Origin: Geobacteraceae bacterium
Lineage (GTDB): Bacteria > Desulfobacterota > Desulfuromonadia > Geobacterales > Pseudopelobacteraceae
Direction of reading: 5' to 3'
NCBI GenBank assembly: GCA_027404165.1
Contig: DAHZCG010000006.1
Coordinates: 1 to 64,000, forward strand
DNA: 64,000 bases
Shown: positions 42,834-51,694 of the stretch, piece after piece
How the letters are laid out: each line of letters starts with the position of its first letter
Position numbering within the stretch: the first letter of the stretch is position 1
Made by a program: the position numbers and the translations under genes
Notes under the pieces: model-generated
The model's input: only the letters and a program-made list of their open reading frames with translations
Databases searched by the model: none
What the model was told of the DNA's origin: nothing

Positions 42834-45464
42834 ATGTTGCTATTAAAAAAATTTATTTCATTCACATCCATCACCCTCAAGCGCTTTATTTTTACTGCGA
42901 CTCTTATCGTTTCAATTGTGACCTTTCTTACTGTAGTAACGACCCTGACTTGGATTTTTCTCAAGCAGACCGAGGATATTTCAGCAAGCACTTCTTATTC
43001 AATAGCCAACAGAATTTCGCATTTAGTTACTGAGGCAATGGAAAATGGGAAGACTCGGGCAGAAATGATGGAGACGATCAAAGAATTTAAGAGCTTTATT
43101 CCGGACAGGTACACAATATCAATTCTGACCGGCAAGGAGAATATAACTGAAAACGGTAATATCGTTGCAAAAGGCCCGATCCAGAAGGCTTTTTCTGAGG
43201 GAGTATACAGTCGTCTTCGGACAATTAAAGGTTTGGAATATGCTTATCCGCTAAAAGCAGAGGCAAAATGCCTTAGCTGTCATACTTCCGCGAAAGTTGG
43301 AGATGTATTAGGTGTATTATCCATAAAAGAAGAGACAAAAGGCCTCCGCGGTTCTTTCTTGCAAGAGTTTATTACAATTTTTCTAATTTTCCTTCCGATT
43401 CCTTTCATTATGTCATTTTCAGTGTCCAGATTCGTGAATTTTCATCTTGGAGATGCCGTAGGGAGACTTGATAAAAAAATTAGATCCGTAAACAGCATGT
43501 CCGACCTTACAGAACTTGAAGCGGAGTTGGAAAATGAAGAATATAGGTTTCAAGAATTAGAAAATATTTTTAATGAGTTCACCAAATTTATCGCCAGAAT
43601 CAAGGGATTGGCCGTAGGCAAAGAGATGCTTGAATTTGAGATCAGGGTTCTTGAAAGATTTATTATAACATCCGAAACCATCCGTGACTGGAAAGAACGA
43701 GTAAGCCAACTTCTTAACGAAGTGAATACAGTCATGCAGGCATACATGATTTTTTGTGTTTTTCAAATCGAAGAAGAGTCATACGACATTGAAATTTTCT
43801 GGTCAAGCCCTCCATCCGATAAAACCATGCAAATTATGGACGAACTTGTCCGCCAGCGTATAAGCCACGAAAAACTGTGTATTTCTGAGATCACCGAAAT
43901 AAAGGTAATTCATAACATCGTCAATCCAAAATTCTCACTTTTGAATCTTGACAAGTCAGAGATTGAATTCCAAACAAAGTCTCTTTTCATGGAAACTCCC
44001 CAGATTGGCGGTGTCGTTGGTATTGGAGTCCAATCACAAACAGTTACTGATCCGATACGTTCCTTGGTCATCAATGGTATATTAACCACTATGCTGAATG
44101 TCGTGGGCTCCATAAAGGCTATATACAAGTACACCAAAGATCTTGAATATTATGCGACCCGTGACCCATTAACTGATCTCTATAACCAGCGGCTCTTCTG
44201 GGAACTTCTTGGATATGAAATAGGACGTGCAGACCGTCATCAGGAAAGTTTTGGTCTGCTCATGATAGATCTGGATAATTTTAAACACGTTAATGATCTG
44301 TTCGGCCACATCATTGGTGACAAATTTCTCTCCAAGGCAGCGCTTACTATTCATGAATGCCTGAGAAAAGGTGATATTCTCGCTCGATACGGTGGCGATG
44401 AATTTACGGTAATCCTCTGTGAATCCAGCGAGGAGCAAGTATATATGATCGCTGACCGAATTAGAGAAGCTCTTGATCACATGGAAATTACCGCTGCGGA
44501 TGGCACGGTAATACGCGGTTCTGCATCTGTCGGCATGGCCATGTTTCCAATGCATGCTCAAAATGCAAAAGATCTCTTCCTGTTTGCCGACAACATGACG
44601 TACAAGGCAAAAGCAATGGGGAGGAACTGCATTATTCTTCCAACCAGTGAAGATGTTTCAGAAGTATTTGAAAAGAGCAGCGAAATGTCACGGTTGTTAT
44701 TGCAGGTAATTGAAGAAAAAAGGGTAATCCCGTATTTTCAACCAATTGTATCAACCGGAAACCGGGAGATAATCTGTCATGAAGTACTCTGCAGAATTGA
44801 AATCGAAGACAAGATAATTACCGCCTCGGAATTCATTGAAATAGCCGAGAAGCTTTCCATTATCAGCAAACTGGATAGTATTTTGATGGGAAAGGTTTTC
44901 AAAAAAATACAGGAGACCGGTTACGAGGGGCTCATTTTTATCAACCTTTCTCCGAAATCATTGATTCTGAAAGAATTTGTTCCCATGGTGATTAGTTTGA
45001 CCCGCAAGTTTCAAATTCAGCATGACCATGTAGTTTTCGAGATAACCGAGCGTGAAACTGTAAAAAACATGACGTTGCTGGAAAAGTTTGTACTCGACCT
45101 TAAGCTGGAAGGTTTCAAATTTGCAATCGACGACTTCGGTTCAGGATTTTCATCATTTCAGTACATTCGGAGACTGCCGATTGATTTTGTCAAGATAGAG
45201 GGAATGTTTGTGAGAAACATGCTGGCCGATACAAAGGATATGTCCTTTGTCAAGACGCTCTCCATTCTAGCTGCTGAATTCGGGATTCAAACCATAGCTG
45301 AATATGTTGAAGACGAAGAACTGCTTAATGCAGTGCATGCTTTAGGGATCGATTATGCGCAAGGATTTCACACAGGCAGGCCAATGCCGGATTTTAGCAC
45401 AAACCGGTTAACATCTCAGGAGTTGAATAGTGTCAGGAAAGCGGTAACGGTAAAACCATCCTGA
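42834..45464 (+). CDS. Diguanylate cyclase/phosphodiesterase (GGDEF-EAL) with haem-binding periplasmic sensor
   Basis: 876 residues from the ATG at 42834 (GGGGG site; the frame extends to 42780). TM1 about 15-38; periplasmic domain about 40-175 with KCLSCHTSAKVGD near residue 146, a c-type haem motif CxxCH in a DUF3365/Tll0287-like context; TM2 about 180-200; a linker; GGDEF as ARYGGDEFTVIL with RKGD five residues before it (product-inhibition site); and EAL with EVL in place of EAL, but FINLSPKSL, FEITERE, AIDDFGSG, VKIEG and YAQGFHTGRP all present. Both catalytic domains look usable. Likely tunes cyclic-di-GMP to redox or a haem ligand. Confidence 0.9.
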   Translation: MLLLKKFISFTSITLKRFIFTATLIVSIVTFLTVVTTLTWIFLKQTEDISASTSYSIANRISHLVTEAMENGKTRAEMMETIKEFKSFIPDRYTISILTGKENITENGNIVAKGPIQKAFSEGVYSRLRTIKGLEYAYPLKAEAKCLSCHTSAKVGDVLGVLSIKEETKGLRGSFLQEFITIFLIFLPIPFIMSFSVSRFVNFHLGDAVGRLDKKIRSVNSMSDLTELEAELENEEYRFQELENIFNEFTKFIARIKGLAVGKEMLEFEIRVLERFIITSETIRDWKERVSQLLNEVNTVMQAYMIFCVFQIEEESYDIEIFWSSPPSDKTMQIMDELVRQRISHEKLCISEITEIKVIHNIVNPKFSLLNLDKSEIEFQTKSLFMETPQIGGVVGIGVQSQTVTDPIRSLVINGILTTMLNVVGSIKAIYKYTKDLEYYATRDPLTDLYNQRLFWELLGYEIGRADRHQESFGLLMIDLDNFKHVNDLFGHIIGDKFLSKAALTIHECLRKGDILARYGGDEFTVILCESSEEQVYMIADRIREALDHMEITAADGTVIRGSASVGMAMFPMHAQNAKDLFLFADNMTYKAKAMGRNCIILPTSEDVSEVFEKSSEMSRLLLQVIEEKRVIPYFQPIVSTGNREIICHEVLCRIEIEDKIITASEFIEIAEKLSIISKLDSILMGKVFKKIQETGYEGLIFINLSPKSLILKEFVPMVISLTRKFQIQHDHVVFEITERETVKNMTLLEKFVLDLKLEGFKFAIDDFGSGFSSFQYIRRLPIDFVKIEGMFVRNMLADTKDMSFVKTLSILAAEFGIQTIAEYVEDEELLNAVHALGIDYAQGFHTGRPMPDFSTNRLTSQELNSVRKAVTVKPS

Positions 45465-45790
45465 GCGAATTAAATATAAAACCACTCATCTAAATATTTC
45501 CAGAGAGATGCAGTCTGCTGATAAACTGAAGGCACATTGATAGATAACAGAAAAACTTACCACTGTTCATAAAATTACTTCCAATAAAAGTCATTGTATA
45601 TAAGTATGTTAGCCATTTAAATCTACTTCACCTGTATAATGAATTAACAAACTAATATCAACCAATATGTTCGCAACACTTTATTATTATGACATTATTT
45701 AACCAGTCGTTTTTGGCATACAATATGATCCTAGCCATGACAGGCAAATGTCTCGTATTTCATTTATCAGCCATAAGGGAGATTTAAATT
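45465..45790. other. AT-rich intergenic region
   Basis: About 325 bp. TATAAT at 45635-45640, preceded by TG, may be an extended -10 box for the small gene at 45791. A GGCAT-N8-TGAT near 45716 resembles but does not match a -24/-12 element. No other feature seen. Confidence 0.35.
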
Positions 45791-45946
45791 ATGCTTTATT
45801 TTGTTCAGGAGAATAAGCTTCATCGTTTCCCGACGCCCAAACGCTGTGGCTGTAAACATAAGAATGAACCGTTACGTGACACAATTCCGCATGGTGTCAA
45901 ACAGTGTGAATTTTGCATAAACTACTGGCCAGGTGATGATTGCTGA
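45791..45946 (+). CDS. Small cysteine-rich protein
   Basis: 51 residues, too short for usual gene calls. AAGGGAG lies 10 nt before the ATG. Five cysteines in CGCKHK, CEFC and a final C; with the His residues this looks like a small zinc- or iron-binding protein. No signal peptide. Function unknown; no homologue recognised. Confidence 0.55.
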   Translation: MLYFVQENKLHRFPTPKRCGCKHKNEPLRDTIPHGVKQCEFCINYWPGDDC

Positions 45947-46515
45947 CACCCCATTCTGATTGAAACTGATTCAGTATGGCTGTTCGTATGACAGTTCAAA
46001 ACAAGATTTAAAATTACCAAATATTTCAGTTGCAAAAAAATAATCGGGATCAAGATGTTCTTTGACAAATTGTTCTGGAGTTTTCATTGTACGCTGTTGT
46101 GATGTCTGCCGATAACCAATGATTTGTAAAATATCAGGGTACAGACGTGGTGTGCAGGCCCTCTTAAAGAGGGAAGCCTGAAGCGTTTTCCCTGTCAATG
46201 CTGTGGCAAAGGGCAGATAGGTCAACAGGTATTCAAGATACCAGAACAAGTCGCTGATTGACGCACGTGAGAGGGGAAGATACTTTTGTTCTTATCCGCG
46301 AGGCATGTAGAAAACCGTTTAAAAAGGTGGCTGCTAAAAGGTTTACTCTTTACGTGATGCAACAGAGTATGTAATCTCAATCAAACTTAATTAGTCTTTA
46401 CCGACAGGTTTTTTTAAGATAGATTCTCAACGTAGCGTCAATCAGCGCTTATGAAAAGTCCTGAAATATTTCAAAGACATATGTAGCAGATTGTTCTATG
46501 GCGGTGAGTGCCTCA
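45947..46515. other. Region without a supported gene
   Basis: A leftward frame 46249-45971 (92 residues, ending MKTPEQFVKEHLDPDYFFATEIFGN...) is open, and its last 38 residues read like real protein, but no ribosome site or family supports it. The stretch 46250-46515 ends in a rightward terminator, so an unrecognised small RNA or short transcript could lie there. Confidence 0.3.
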
Positions 46516-46550
46516 AAGCCTGTGTTCTATTAGAACATAGGCTTTTTTTT
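46516..46550 (+). terminator. Intrinsic terminator (rightward)
   Basis: AAGCCTGTGTTCT pairs with AGAACATAGGCTT (one mismatch), followed by eight T. No annotated gene precedes it on this strand. Confidence 0.8.
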
Positions 46551-46574
46551 GTGTGCGCCCTGCCGGGCGCACAC
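46551..46574. repeat. Terminator-associated repeat, copy 3 (palindromic form)
   Basis: GTGTGCGCCC-TGCC-GGGCGCACAC: 10-bp arms, extended by T8 on the left and A8 on the right. It bridges two terminators. Confidence 0.7.
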
Positions 46575-46578
46575 AAAA

Positions 46579-46617
46579 AAAACAGGGACTTAGTCACTAT
46601 GACTAAGTCCCTGTTTT
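46579..46617. terminator. Intrinsic terminator of tRNA-Leu
   Basis: AAAACAGGGACTTAGTCA (46579-46596) and its exact complement (46600-46617) around CTA. Lies 4 bp past the CCA end of tRNA-Leu. Confidence 0.85.
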
Positions 46618-46620
46618 AAC

Positions 46621-46707
46621 TGGTGCCCGAAGCCGGAATCGAACCGGCACAGCATTTCTGCCGAGGGATTTTAAGTCCCTTGTGTCTACCAGTTCCACCA
46701 TTCGGGC
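46621..46707 (-). tRNA. tRNA-Leu (anticodon TAA)
   Basis: 87-nt class II tRNA on the minus strand. Acceptor GCCCGAA/TTCGGGC, anticodon stem AGGGA/TCCCT with loop CTTAAAA (anticodon TAA), long variable arm CGGCAGAAATGCTG, T-loop GGTTCGATTCC, encoded CCA at 46621-46623. Confidence 0.95.
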
Positions 46708-46726
46708 GGAATTGCCAGTAGAAGAT

Positions 46727-47008
46727 TTATTCGCAGTTTACCCGTTCTTTAAGATCTTTACCTGTTTTAAAGAATGGAGTTTTCTTGGATGGAATGCGTA
46801 CAACTTCGCCACTTTTCGGATTTCTCGCTTCACGTCCGAGACGCTCACGAATGGTAAAACTTCCGAAACCACGGATTTCTACTTTATCACCGGATTTGAG
46901 CGCCTCTTCAATTGAATCAAAAACCGTATTAACAACAATTTCTGATACTTTGATGTTCAGCATTCCATGTGATTGGACAACTTTTTCAATAAGTTCGCTT
47001 TTGGTCAT
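46727..47008 (-). CDS. ihfB: Integration host factor beta / HU-family protein
   Basis: 93 residues from the ATG at 47008 (GAGGGA upstream). MTKSELIEKVVQS, GFGSFTIRERLGREARNPKSGE and FKTGKDLKERVN are HU/IHF signatures. Position right after rpsA is the usual place of ihfB. Likely partner of the alpha-type protein at 39318. Confidence 0.88.
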   Translation of the reverse strand: MTKSELIEKVVQSHGMLNIKVSEIVVNTVFDSIEEALKSGDKVEIRGFGSFTIRERLGREARNPKSGEVVRIPSKKTPFFKTGKDLKERVNCE

Positions 47009-47031
47009 ACGTCCCTCTGGCACACAAAAAA

Positions 47032-48762
47032 TTAGTTGGATCTGTTGTTTAAGCCCTTCTTCAGCAAATCGCCAAATGTCGACGTTGACTCACCCTGTGA
47101 CCCCATGTACTGCTCAAAATCAGCCTTTTCTGCAGCAACATGTACCGATTTAATGGAGAGGGATATCCGACGTTCTTTAGGATCGCAGCTGAGCACAACC
47201 GCTTCGAGGGTATCACCGATAGCCGCAAATTCTTTGGCTGACGCAACTTTTTCACGAGAAAGTTCAGATACGTGAATCAAGCCTTCAATTCCTTCTTCAA
47301 GTTCTACAAAAATTCCGAAATCTGTCAAAGAAGTAACTTTGCCGGTGACCAGCGCTCCGGTACGATATTTACCCGGAGCAAGGCTCCATGGATCCGGTTC
47401 GAGCTGCTTGATACCAAGGGAAAGTCGCTCGTTTTCGACATCGACTTTCAGGACAACCGCTTGCACAAGGCTCCCTTTTTCGTACACGTCGCCCGGATGC
47501 TTGATACGCTTTGTCCACGACATATCCGAAACGTGTACCAAGCCGTCAATACCATCTTCGATCCCGATAAACATCCCGAAATCGGTCATATTCTTGATCT
47601 GGCCTTCAATTCTGGTGCCTGCAGGGTATTTTTCAGCAATTGTATTCCAGGGATTTTCGGAAACTTGCTTAAGTCCCAGAGATATTTTGCGGTTACCCAT
47701 ATCAATGCCAAGAATAACTGTTTCAACTTCATCACCAATATTCAACACATCGGCGGCACGGCGAACCCGCTTGGTCCACGACATTTCAGAAACGTGAATC
47801 AGACCCTCGATACCAGGCTCCAATTCGACAAATGCACCATATTCCATCAGGCTGACAACCTTGCCACGTACACGCTCGCCAATCGGAAACTTGGCAGGAA
47901 CATCGAGCCAGGGATCTGCCAGAGTCTGTTTGACGCCCAAGGAAATTTTACCCTTGGAACGGTCGAATTTAAGAACTTTTGCTGTAATCTGCTGTCCCGG
48001 CTTAAGAACATCCGCAGGCTTTCCTACTCTTCCCCAAGAAAGATCGGAAACATGGAGCAATCCATCAACGCCGCCCAGATCAACAAAGGCACCATAGTCG
48101 GTAACATTTTTAATCGTACCTTCAACGATCTGTCCTTCCTCAAGCTTTTCAAGAGTCACATCGCGTATTGCTGCGCGTTCTTCTTCAAGAACAGCCCGGC
48201 GCGACAGTACGATATTATCACGACGCTGGTTAATTTTAATAACTTTGAAACGGGACTTCACTCCAATGTAACTATCAGAGTCTGATGAAGGGCGAATATC
48301 AACCTGTGAAGATGGCAGGAAAGCTTGAACTCCGATGTCTACGGTAAAGCCACCATTTACTTTTCCGGTAATAGTACCTTCGATAATACCGCCTTCCTGG
48401 CAGGCATCACCGATCTTGTCCCATGCAGAAAGATAGTCAGCTTTCTTTTTGGAAAGGACATATCCTTTTTTTCCATCCTGACGAGTCATCAGCACACGAA
48501 TCTTATCGCCAACCTGTACAGACACTTCACCATCAGCATCGAGAAATTCGGCAACAGGCACATGGCCTTCCGACTTCAGCCCGATATCAACAAGGACCGT
48601 ATCCTGATCCACGCGCACTACAGTTCCCTCTATTATTTTATCCCGTTCGGGACGATCTTTTAAACTCTCAGTGAATAGCGCTGCAAATTCACTGCTTTGC
48701 TGATCGCCGTCGAGTTCCTCATTCTCTTCTCCGGCAGCGTCAAGCCTTTTAAAATTAACCAT
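47032..48762 (-). CDS. rpsA: 30S ribosomal protein S1
   Basis: 576 residues with six S1 RNA-binding repeats. The first two are divergent (IIEGTVVRVDQDTVLVDIG; IIEGTITGKVNGGFTVDIG). Four closely related copies with VTDYGAFVDLGGVDGLLHVSDLSW-type cores follow. S1 helps load mRNA onto the 30S subunit. It ends 24 bp before the ihfB start codon. Confidence 0.95.
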   Translation of the reverse strand: MVNFKRLDAAGEENEELDGDQQSSEFAALFTESLKDRPERDKIIEGTVVRVDQDTVLVDIGLKSEGHVPVAEFLDADGEVSVQVGDKIRVLMTRQDGKKGYVLSKKKADYLSAWDKIGDACQEGGIIEGTITGKVNGGFTVDIGVQAFLPSSQVDIRPSSDSDSYIGVKSRFKVIKINQRRDNIVLSRRAVLEEERAAIRDVTLEKLEEGQIVEGTIKNVTDYGAFVDLGGVDGLLHVSDLSWGRVGKPADVLKPGQQITAKVLKFDRSKGKISLGVKQTLADPWLDVPAKFPIGERVRGKVVSLMEYGAFVELEPGIEGLIHVSEMSWTKRVRRAADVLNIGDEVETVILGIDMGNRKISLGLKQVSENPWNTIAEKYPAGTRIEGQIKNMTDFGMFIGIEDGIDGLVHVSDMSWTKRIKHPGDVYEKGSLVQAVVLKVDVENERLSLGIKQLEPDPWSLAPGKYRTGALVTGKVTSLTDFGIFVELEEGIEGLIHVSELSREKVASAKEFAAIGDTLEAVVLSCDPKERRISLSIKSVHVAAEKADFEQYMGSQGESTSTFGDLLKKGLNNRSN

Positions 48763-48839
48763 TACAAAATACCCCCTGGACGTTTATCGTTCTTCTATTT
48801 TTATTGAGCTTGGCAATGTATCAATATGACCAAGATATT

Positions 48840-49682
48840 TCAATCGCTTTTATTCAATTCCTCAATTTTGTTCATCACTTCATCAATTATCCACTTCGGT
48901 GTTGAGGCTCCGGCGGTAACCCCTACCCGTTCCGCACCCTCAAACCAAGCCGGGTTAATCTCTGCAGCAGTTTCAATATGATAGGTACGCGGTTGAAGTT
49001 CAGTACATACTTCAAGTAACCGGCGGGTATTAGCACTGTTAAAACCGCCAATCACCAACATGCAGTCAACGCGGCCGGCCAACTCTTTTGCCTCCTCCTG
49101 GCGAACGGCAGTAGCATCGCATATTGTGTTATACACGCGGATTTCACCGCCCCGGAGCAAACACTCAGAAACAATATTTTTCAGATTTTCAAATGATTGA
49201 GTTGTCTGGGCTACCACCCCTATTTTGCTCATTTGAGGGAGCTTGTTCACCTCTTCGCCAGATGCAACAACAAAAACCTTCTCACCACCGTACGAGACTA
49301 TACCCTGAACTTCAGGATGATCCGCATCCCCGACAACAATAACTCCATACCCGGCTTCAGAAAGACTCTTTACATGTTCCTGAGCCTTTTTGACAAATGG
49401 GCAGGTTGCATCGACAATATCAAGTTTTTTGTGCTGCGCCTCATTAATGTCGTTCAGCTTCACTCCGTGAGAACGGATAATTATTGTCCCTTTTTCCAGG
49501 CCTTCGAGAGAATCAAGAGCACGGATTCCAAGGTCTTCAAGCTTTCCGACAACTTGAGGTGAATGAATAATCGGCCCGAGTGTGTAGGTTTTCTGATTCT
49601 TGCCGGCTGCTTCAAAAGCCATTTGCGTTGCGCGTTTTACCCCAAAACAGAAACCGGCTTGTTTTGCAAGGATCACTTTCAT
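48840..49682 (-). CDS. ispH: 4-hydroxy-3-methylbut-2-enyl diphosphate reductase
   Basis: 280 residues from the ATG at 49682, which overlaps the cmk stop as ATGA. The three Fe-S cysteines sit in AGFCFGVKRA, DATCPFV and YNTICDATAVRQEE; RSHGVKL and DHPEVQG hold the conserved His residues. Last step of the MEP isoprenoid pathway. The ispH-rpsA pair is common in bacteria. Confidence 0.94.
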   Translation of the reverse strand: MKVILAKQAGFCFGVKRATQMAFEAAGKNQKTYTLGPIIHSPQVVGKLEDLGIRALDSLEGLEKGTIIIRSHGVKLNDINEAQHKKLDIVDATCPFVKKAQEHVKSLSEAGYGVIVVGDADHPEVQGIVSYGGEKVFVVASGEEVNKLPQMSKIGVVAQTTQSFENLKNIVSECLLRGGEIRVYNTICDATAVRQEEAKELAGRVDCMLVIGGFNSANTRRLLEVCTELQPRTYHIETAAEINPAWFEGAERVGVTAGASTPKWIIDEVMNKIEELNKSD

Positions 49683-50380
49683 TGTGTTAATTCCATTGTC
49701 CTTATTTTTGTACGACACAGTGCTTCCATTCTGGTCAACACATCGTCAATTGAGAGCCGTGACGAATCTATCAGTATGGCATCATCCGCCTGTCTAAGCG
49801 GCGCGATATCCCTTTCTGAATCCTGCCGGTCCCGTTCGGCGACATCAGCAATAGTTTCAGCAAGTGTAACCGGTTCACCCTTGAGGGTCAACTCTTCACA
49901 ACGCCTTCTTGCCCGCTCTTCTACCGAAGCACTCAGATAAAATTTCATTTCAGCATCAGGAAAAACCACAGTACCGATATCCCGCCCTTCAAGCACAACT
50001 CCCCCTTTTCGTCCCATCTGCTGTTGTGATTTTAACAACGCCTCCCGCACAGGCTTGAGCGCCGACGTGCGAGATGTCAACAGCGACATTTCGGGAGTGC
50101 GGATCTGATCGGTCACATCCATGCCATTGGCAAGGACCGACTGTCTGCCGGAAACAGACTCAAACCGGATATCAATATTTCTGCAAAAATTCTCCACTGC
50201 AGTTGAGTCGCCTAGATCAATTCCGTCCCGGGCCAGGAGAAATGTTGCGGCCCGGTACATGGCGCCGGTATCAATCTGTATATAGCCAAGACGCTCTGCC
50301 AGCATGCGGGCAATGGTACTTTTCCCGGCGCCGGAAGGGCCGTCGATAGCAACGATAATTCCGTCTGGTCGCATATGCAT
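49679..50380 (-). CDS. cmk: Cytidylate kinase
   Basis: 233 residues. P-loop IDGPSGAGKSTIARML near residue 12, DTGAMYRA, GRDIGTVVFPDAE and SVEERARRR are CMP-kinase signatures. It phosphorylates CMP/dCMP. 3 bp after aroA; its stop overlaps the ispH start. Confidence 0.94.
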   Translation of the reverse strand: MHMRPDGIIVAIDGPSGAGKSTIARMLAERLGYIQIDTGAMYRAATFLLARDGIDLGDSTAVENFCRNIDIRFESVSGRQSVLANGMDVTDQIRTPEMSLLTSRTSALKPVREALLKSQQQMGRKGGVVLEGRDIGTVVFPDAEMKFYLSASVEERARRRCEELTLKGEPVTLAETIADVAERDRQDSERDIAPLRQADDAILIDSSRLSIDDVLTRMEALCRTKIRTMELTQ

Positions 50381-50383
50381 CAG

Positions 50384-51673
50384 TTATTTCCCCACTGTTT
50401 TTTCCAGCAAAGGGAAAAAAGTCGGGAACGATGTTGCAACACACCCGATATCCGTCACGGTGATTGCACTGGACGCAACAAGTGCGGCAACTGACATGGA
50501 CATAGCGATTCGATGATCTCCACAGCTGTCGACCGTCCCGCCGAGAAGCAGCTCTGAACCGATAATATCCATACCGTCTTCGAATTCGGTAACTGTAATG
50601 CCCACTGTTCTGAGATTGCCCGCTATGGCAGTTATCCGGTCAGTCTCCTTTACCCGCAATTCCTTGGCATCCCTGATAGTGGTAACACCTTCCGCACGAG
50701 CTGCAGCAACACAGATCGCAGGAAATTCATCGATGGCACGCGGAACGATATCACCGGAAATAGAAATTCCTTTAAGTTGAGAGGAGCGAACAAGAATATC
50801 GGCCACCGGCTCACCTGAAATTTCGCGTTGTTCCAGGAGTTTGATATCGCCCCCCATGGCTTGTAAAATGTCTATTATACCGGTTCGGGAAGGGTTAACA
50901 CCAACATTTTTTATCAACAATTCTGAATTTGGCGTAATCAAGGCTGCAACCATAAAAAAAGCGGCTGATGAGATATCTCCCGGAACGGTCACATGCTGGG
51001 CAGTGAGTTCAATCCCCCCGCGAACCGTCACCGCATTTTCATGTCTGGTCAACGAAGCACCAAAGAACTTGAACATCCGTTCCGAGTGGTCCCGGGACAG
51101 ACTCGGCTCAGTAACTTTTGTTTCACCATCGGCATAGAGCCCGGCCAGCATAAGCGAGGACTTGATCTGGGCGCTCGATACCGGCGATTGATAGTCAATT
51201 CCTTTCAGAGGGCCGCCATTAATAGCCAACGGAGCTAACGTCCCGCCATTGCGGCCCGCAATGCGGGCCCCCATGAGTGTAAGCGGTTCTACTACACGCC
51301 TCATCGGGCGTTTCCGGAGATATTGATCGCCAGTAACAACTGAAAAAAATGACTGGCCGGAGAGAAGCCCGGAAATTAACCTGATTGTAGTTCCCGAGTT
51401 TCCACAATCCAGAACATCGTCAGGTTCTCGCAGCCCATGTAGACCACGACCATAGATTTGGATCGTTTTACCGTCATCAATTATTTCAACACCCATGGCA
51501 CGAAATGCATGCATGGTTGACATATTGTCCTCGCCGCGAAGAAAACCGTGTACCGTTGTGATGCCATGTGCCAGAGCACCAAGCATTATTGAACGGTGGG
51601 AAATTGATTTGTCACCCGGGACGACTATCTCACCCTTGACTGAAACTGCTGGTTGTATGGTAATTGAATTCAC
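50384..51673 (-). CDS. aroA: 3-phosphoshikimate 1-carboxyvinyltransferase (EPSP synthase)
   Basis: 429 residues. GDKSISHRSIMLGALAHG near 19, LDCGNSGTTIRL near 95, KRPMRRVVEPL, DHSERMFKFFGA and the C-terminal CGDHRIAMS are all present. Sixth step of the shikimate pathway. Sits in the pheA-tyrA-aroA-cmk-ispH-rpsA-ihfB unit. Confidence 0.95.
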   Translation of the reverse strand: MNSITIQPAVSVKGEIVVPGDKSISHRSIMLGALAHGITTVHGFLRGEDNMSTMHAFRAMGVEIIDDGKTIQIYGRGLHGLREPDDVLDCGNSGTTIRLISGLLSGQSFFSVVTGDQYLRKRPMRRVVEPLTLMGARIAGRNGGTLAPLAINGGPLKGIDYQSPVSSAQIKSSLMLAGLYADGETKVTEPSLSRDHSERMFKFFGASLTRHENAVTVRGGIELTAQHVTVPGDISSAAFFMVAALITPNSELLIKNVGVNPSRTGIIDILQAMGGDIKLLEQREISGEPVADILVRSSQLKGISISGDIVPRAIDEFPAICVAAARAEGVTTIRDAKELRVKETDRITAIAGNLRTVGITVTEFEDGMDIIGSELLLGGTVDSCGDHRIAMSMSVAALVASSAITVTDIGCVATSFPTFFPLLEKTVGK

Positions 51674-51694
51674 AGGCTCTCCGGATGATCGTAA

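Noticed and set aside
42584..42991. Minus-strand frame at the start of the GGDEF-EAL gene
   Set aside because: No ribosome site, and more than a third lies antisense to the membrane helix region of a certain gene. Mentioned only in the intergenic entry.
45971..46249. Minus-strand frame of 92 codons
   Set aside because: The last part looks somewhat protein-like, but no start signal or relative was recognised; kept as a note, not as a gene.
47272..48285. Plus-strand frame of 337 codons
   Set aside because: Antisense to rpsA; repeated phrases mirror the S1 repeats.
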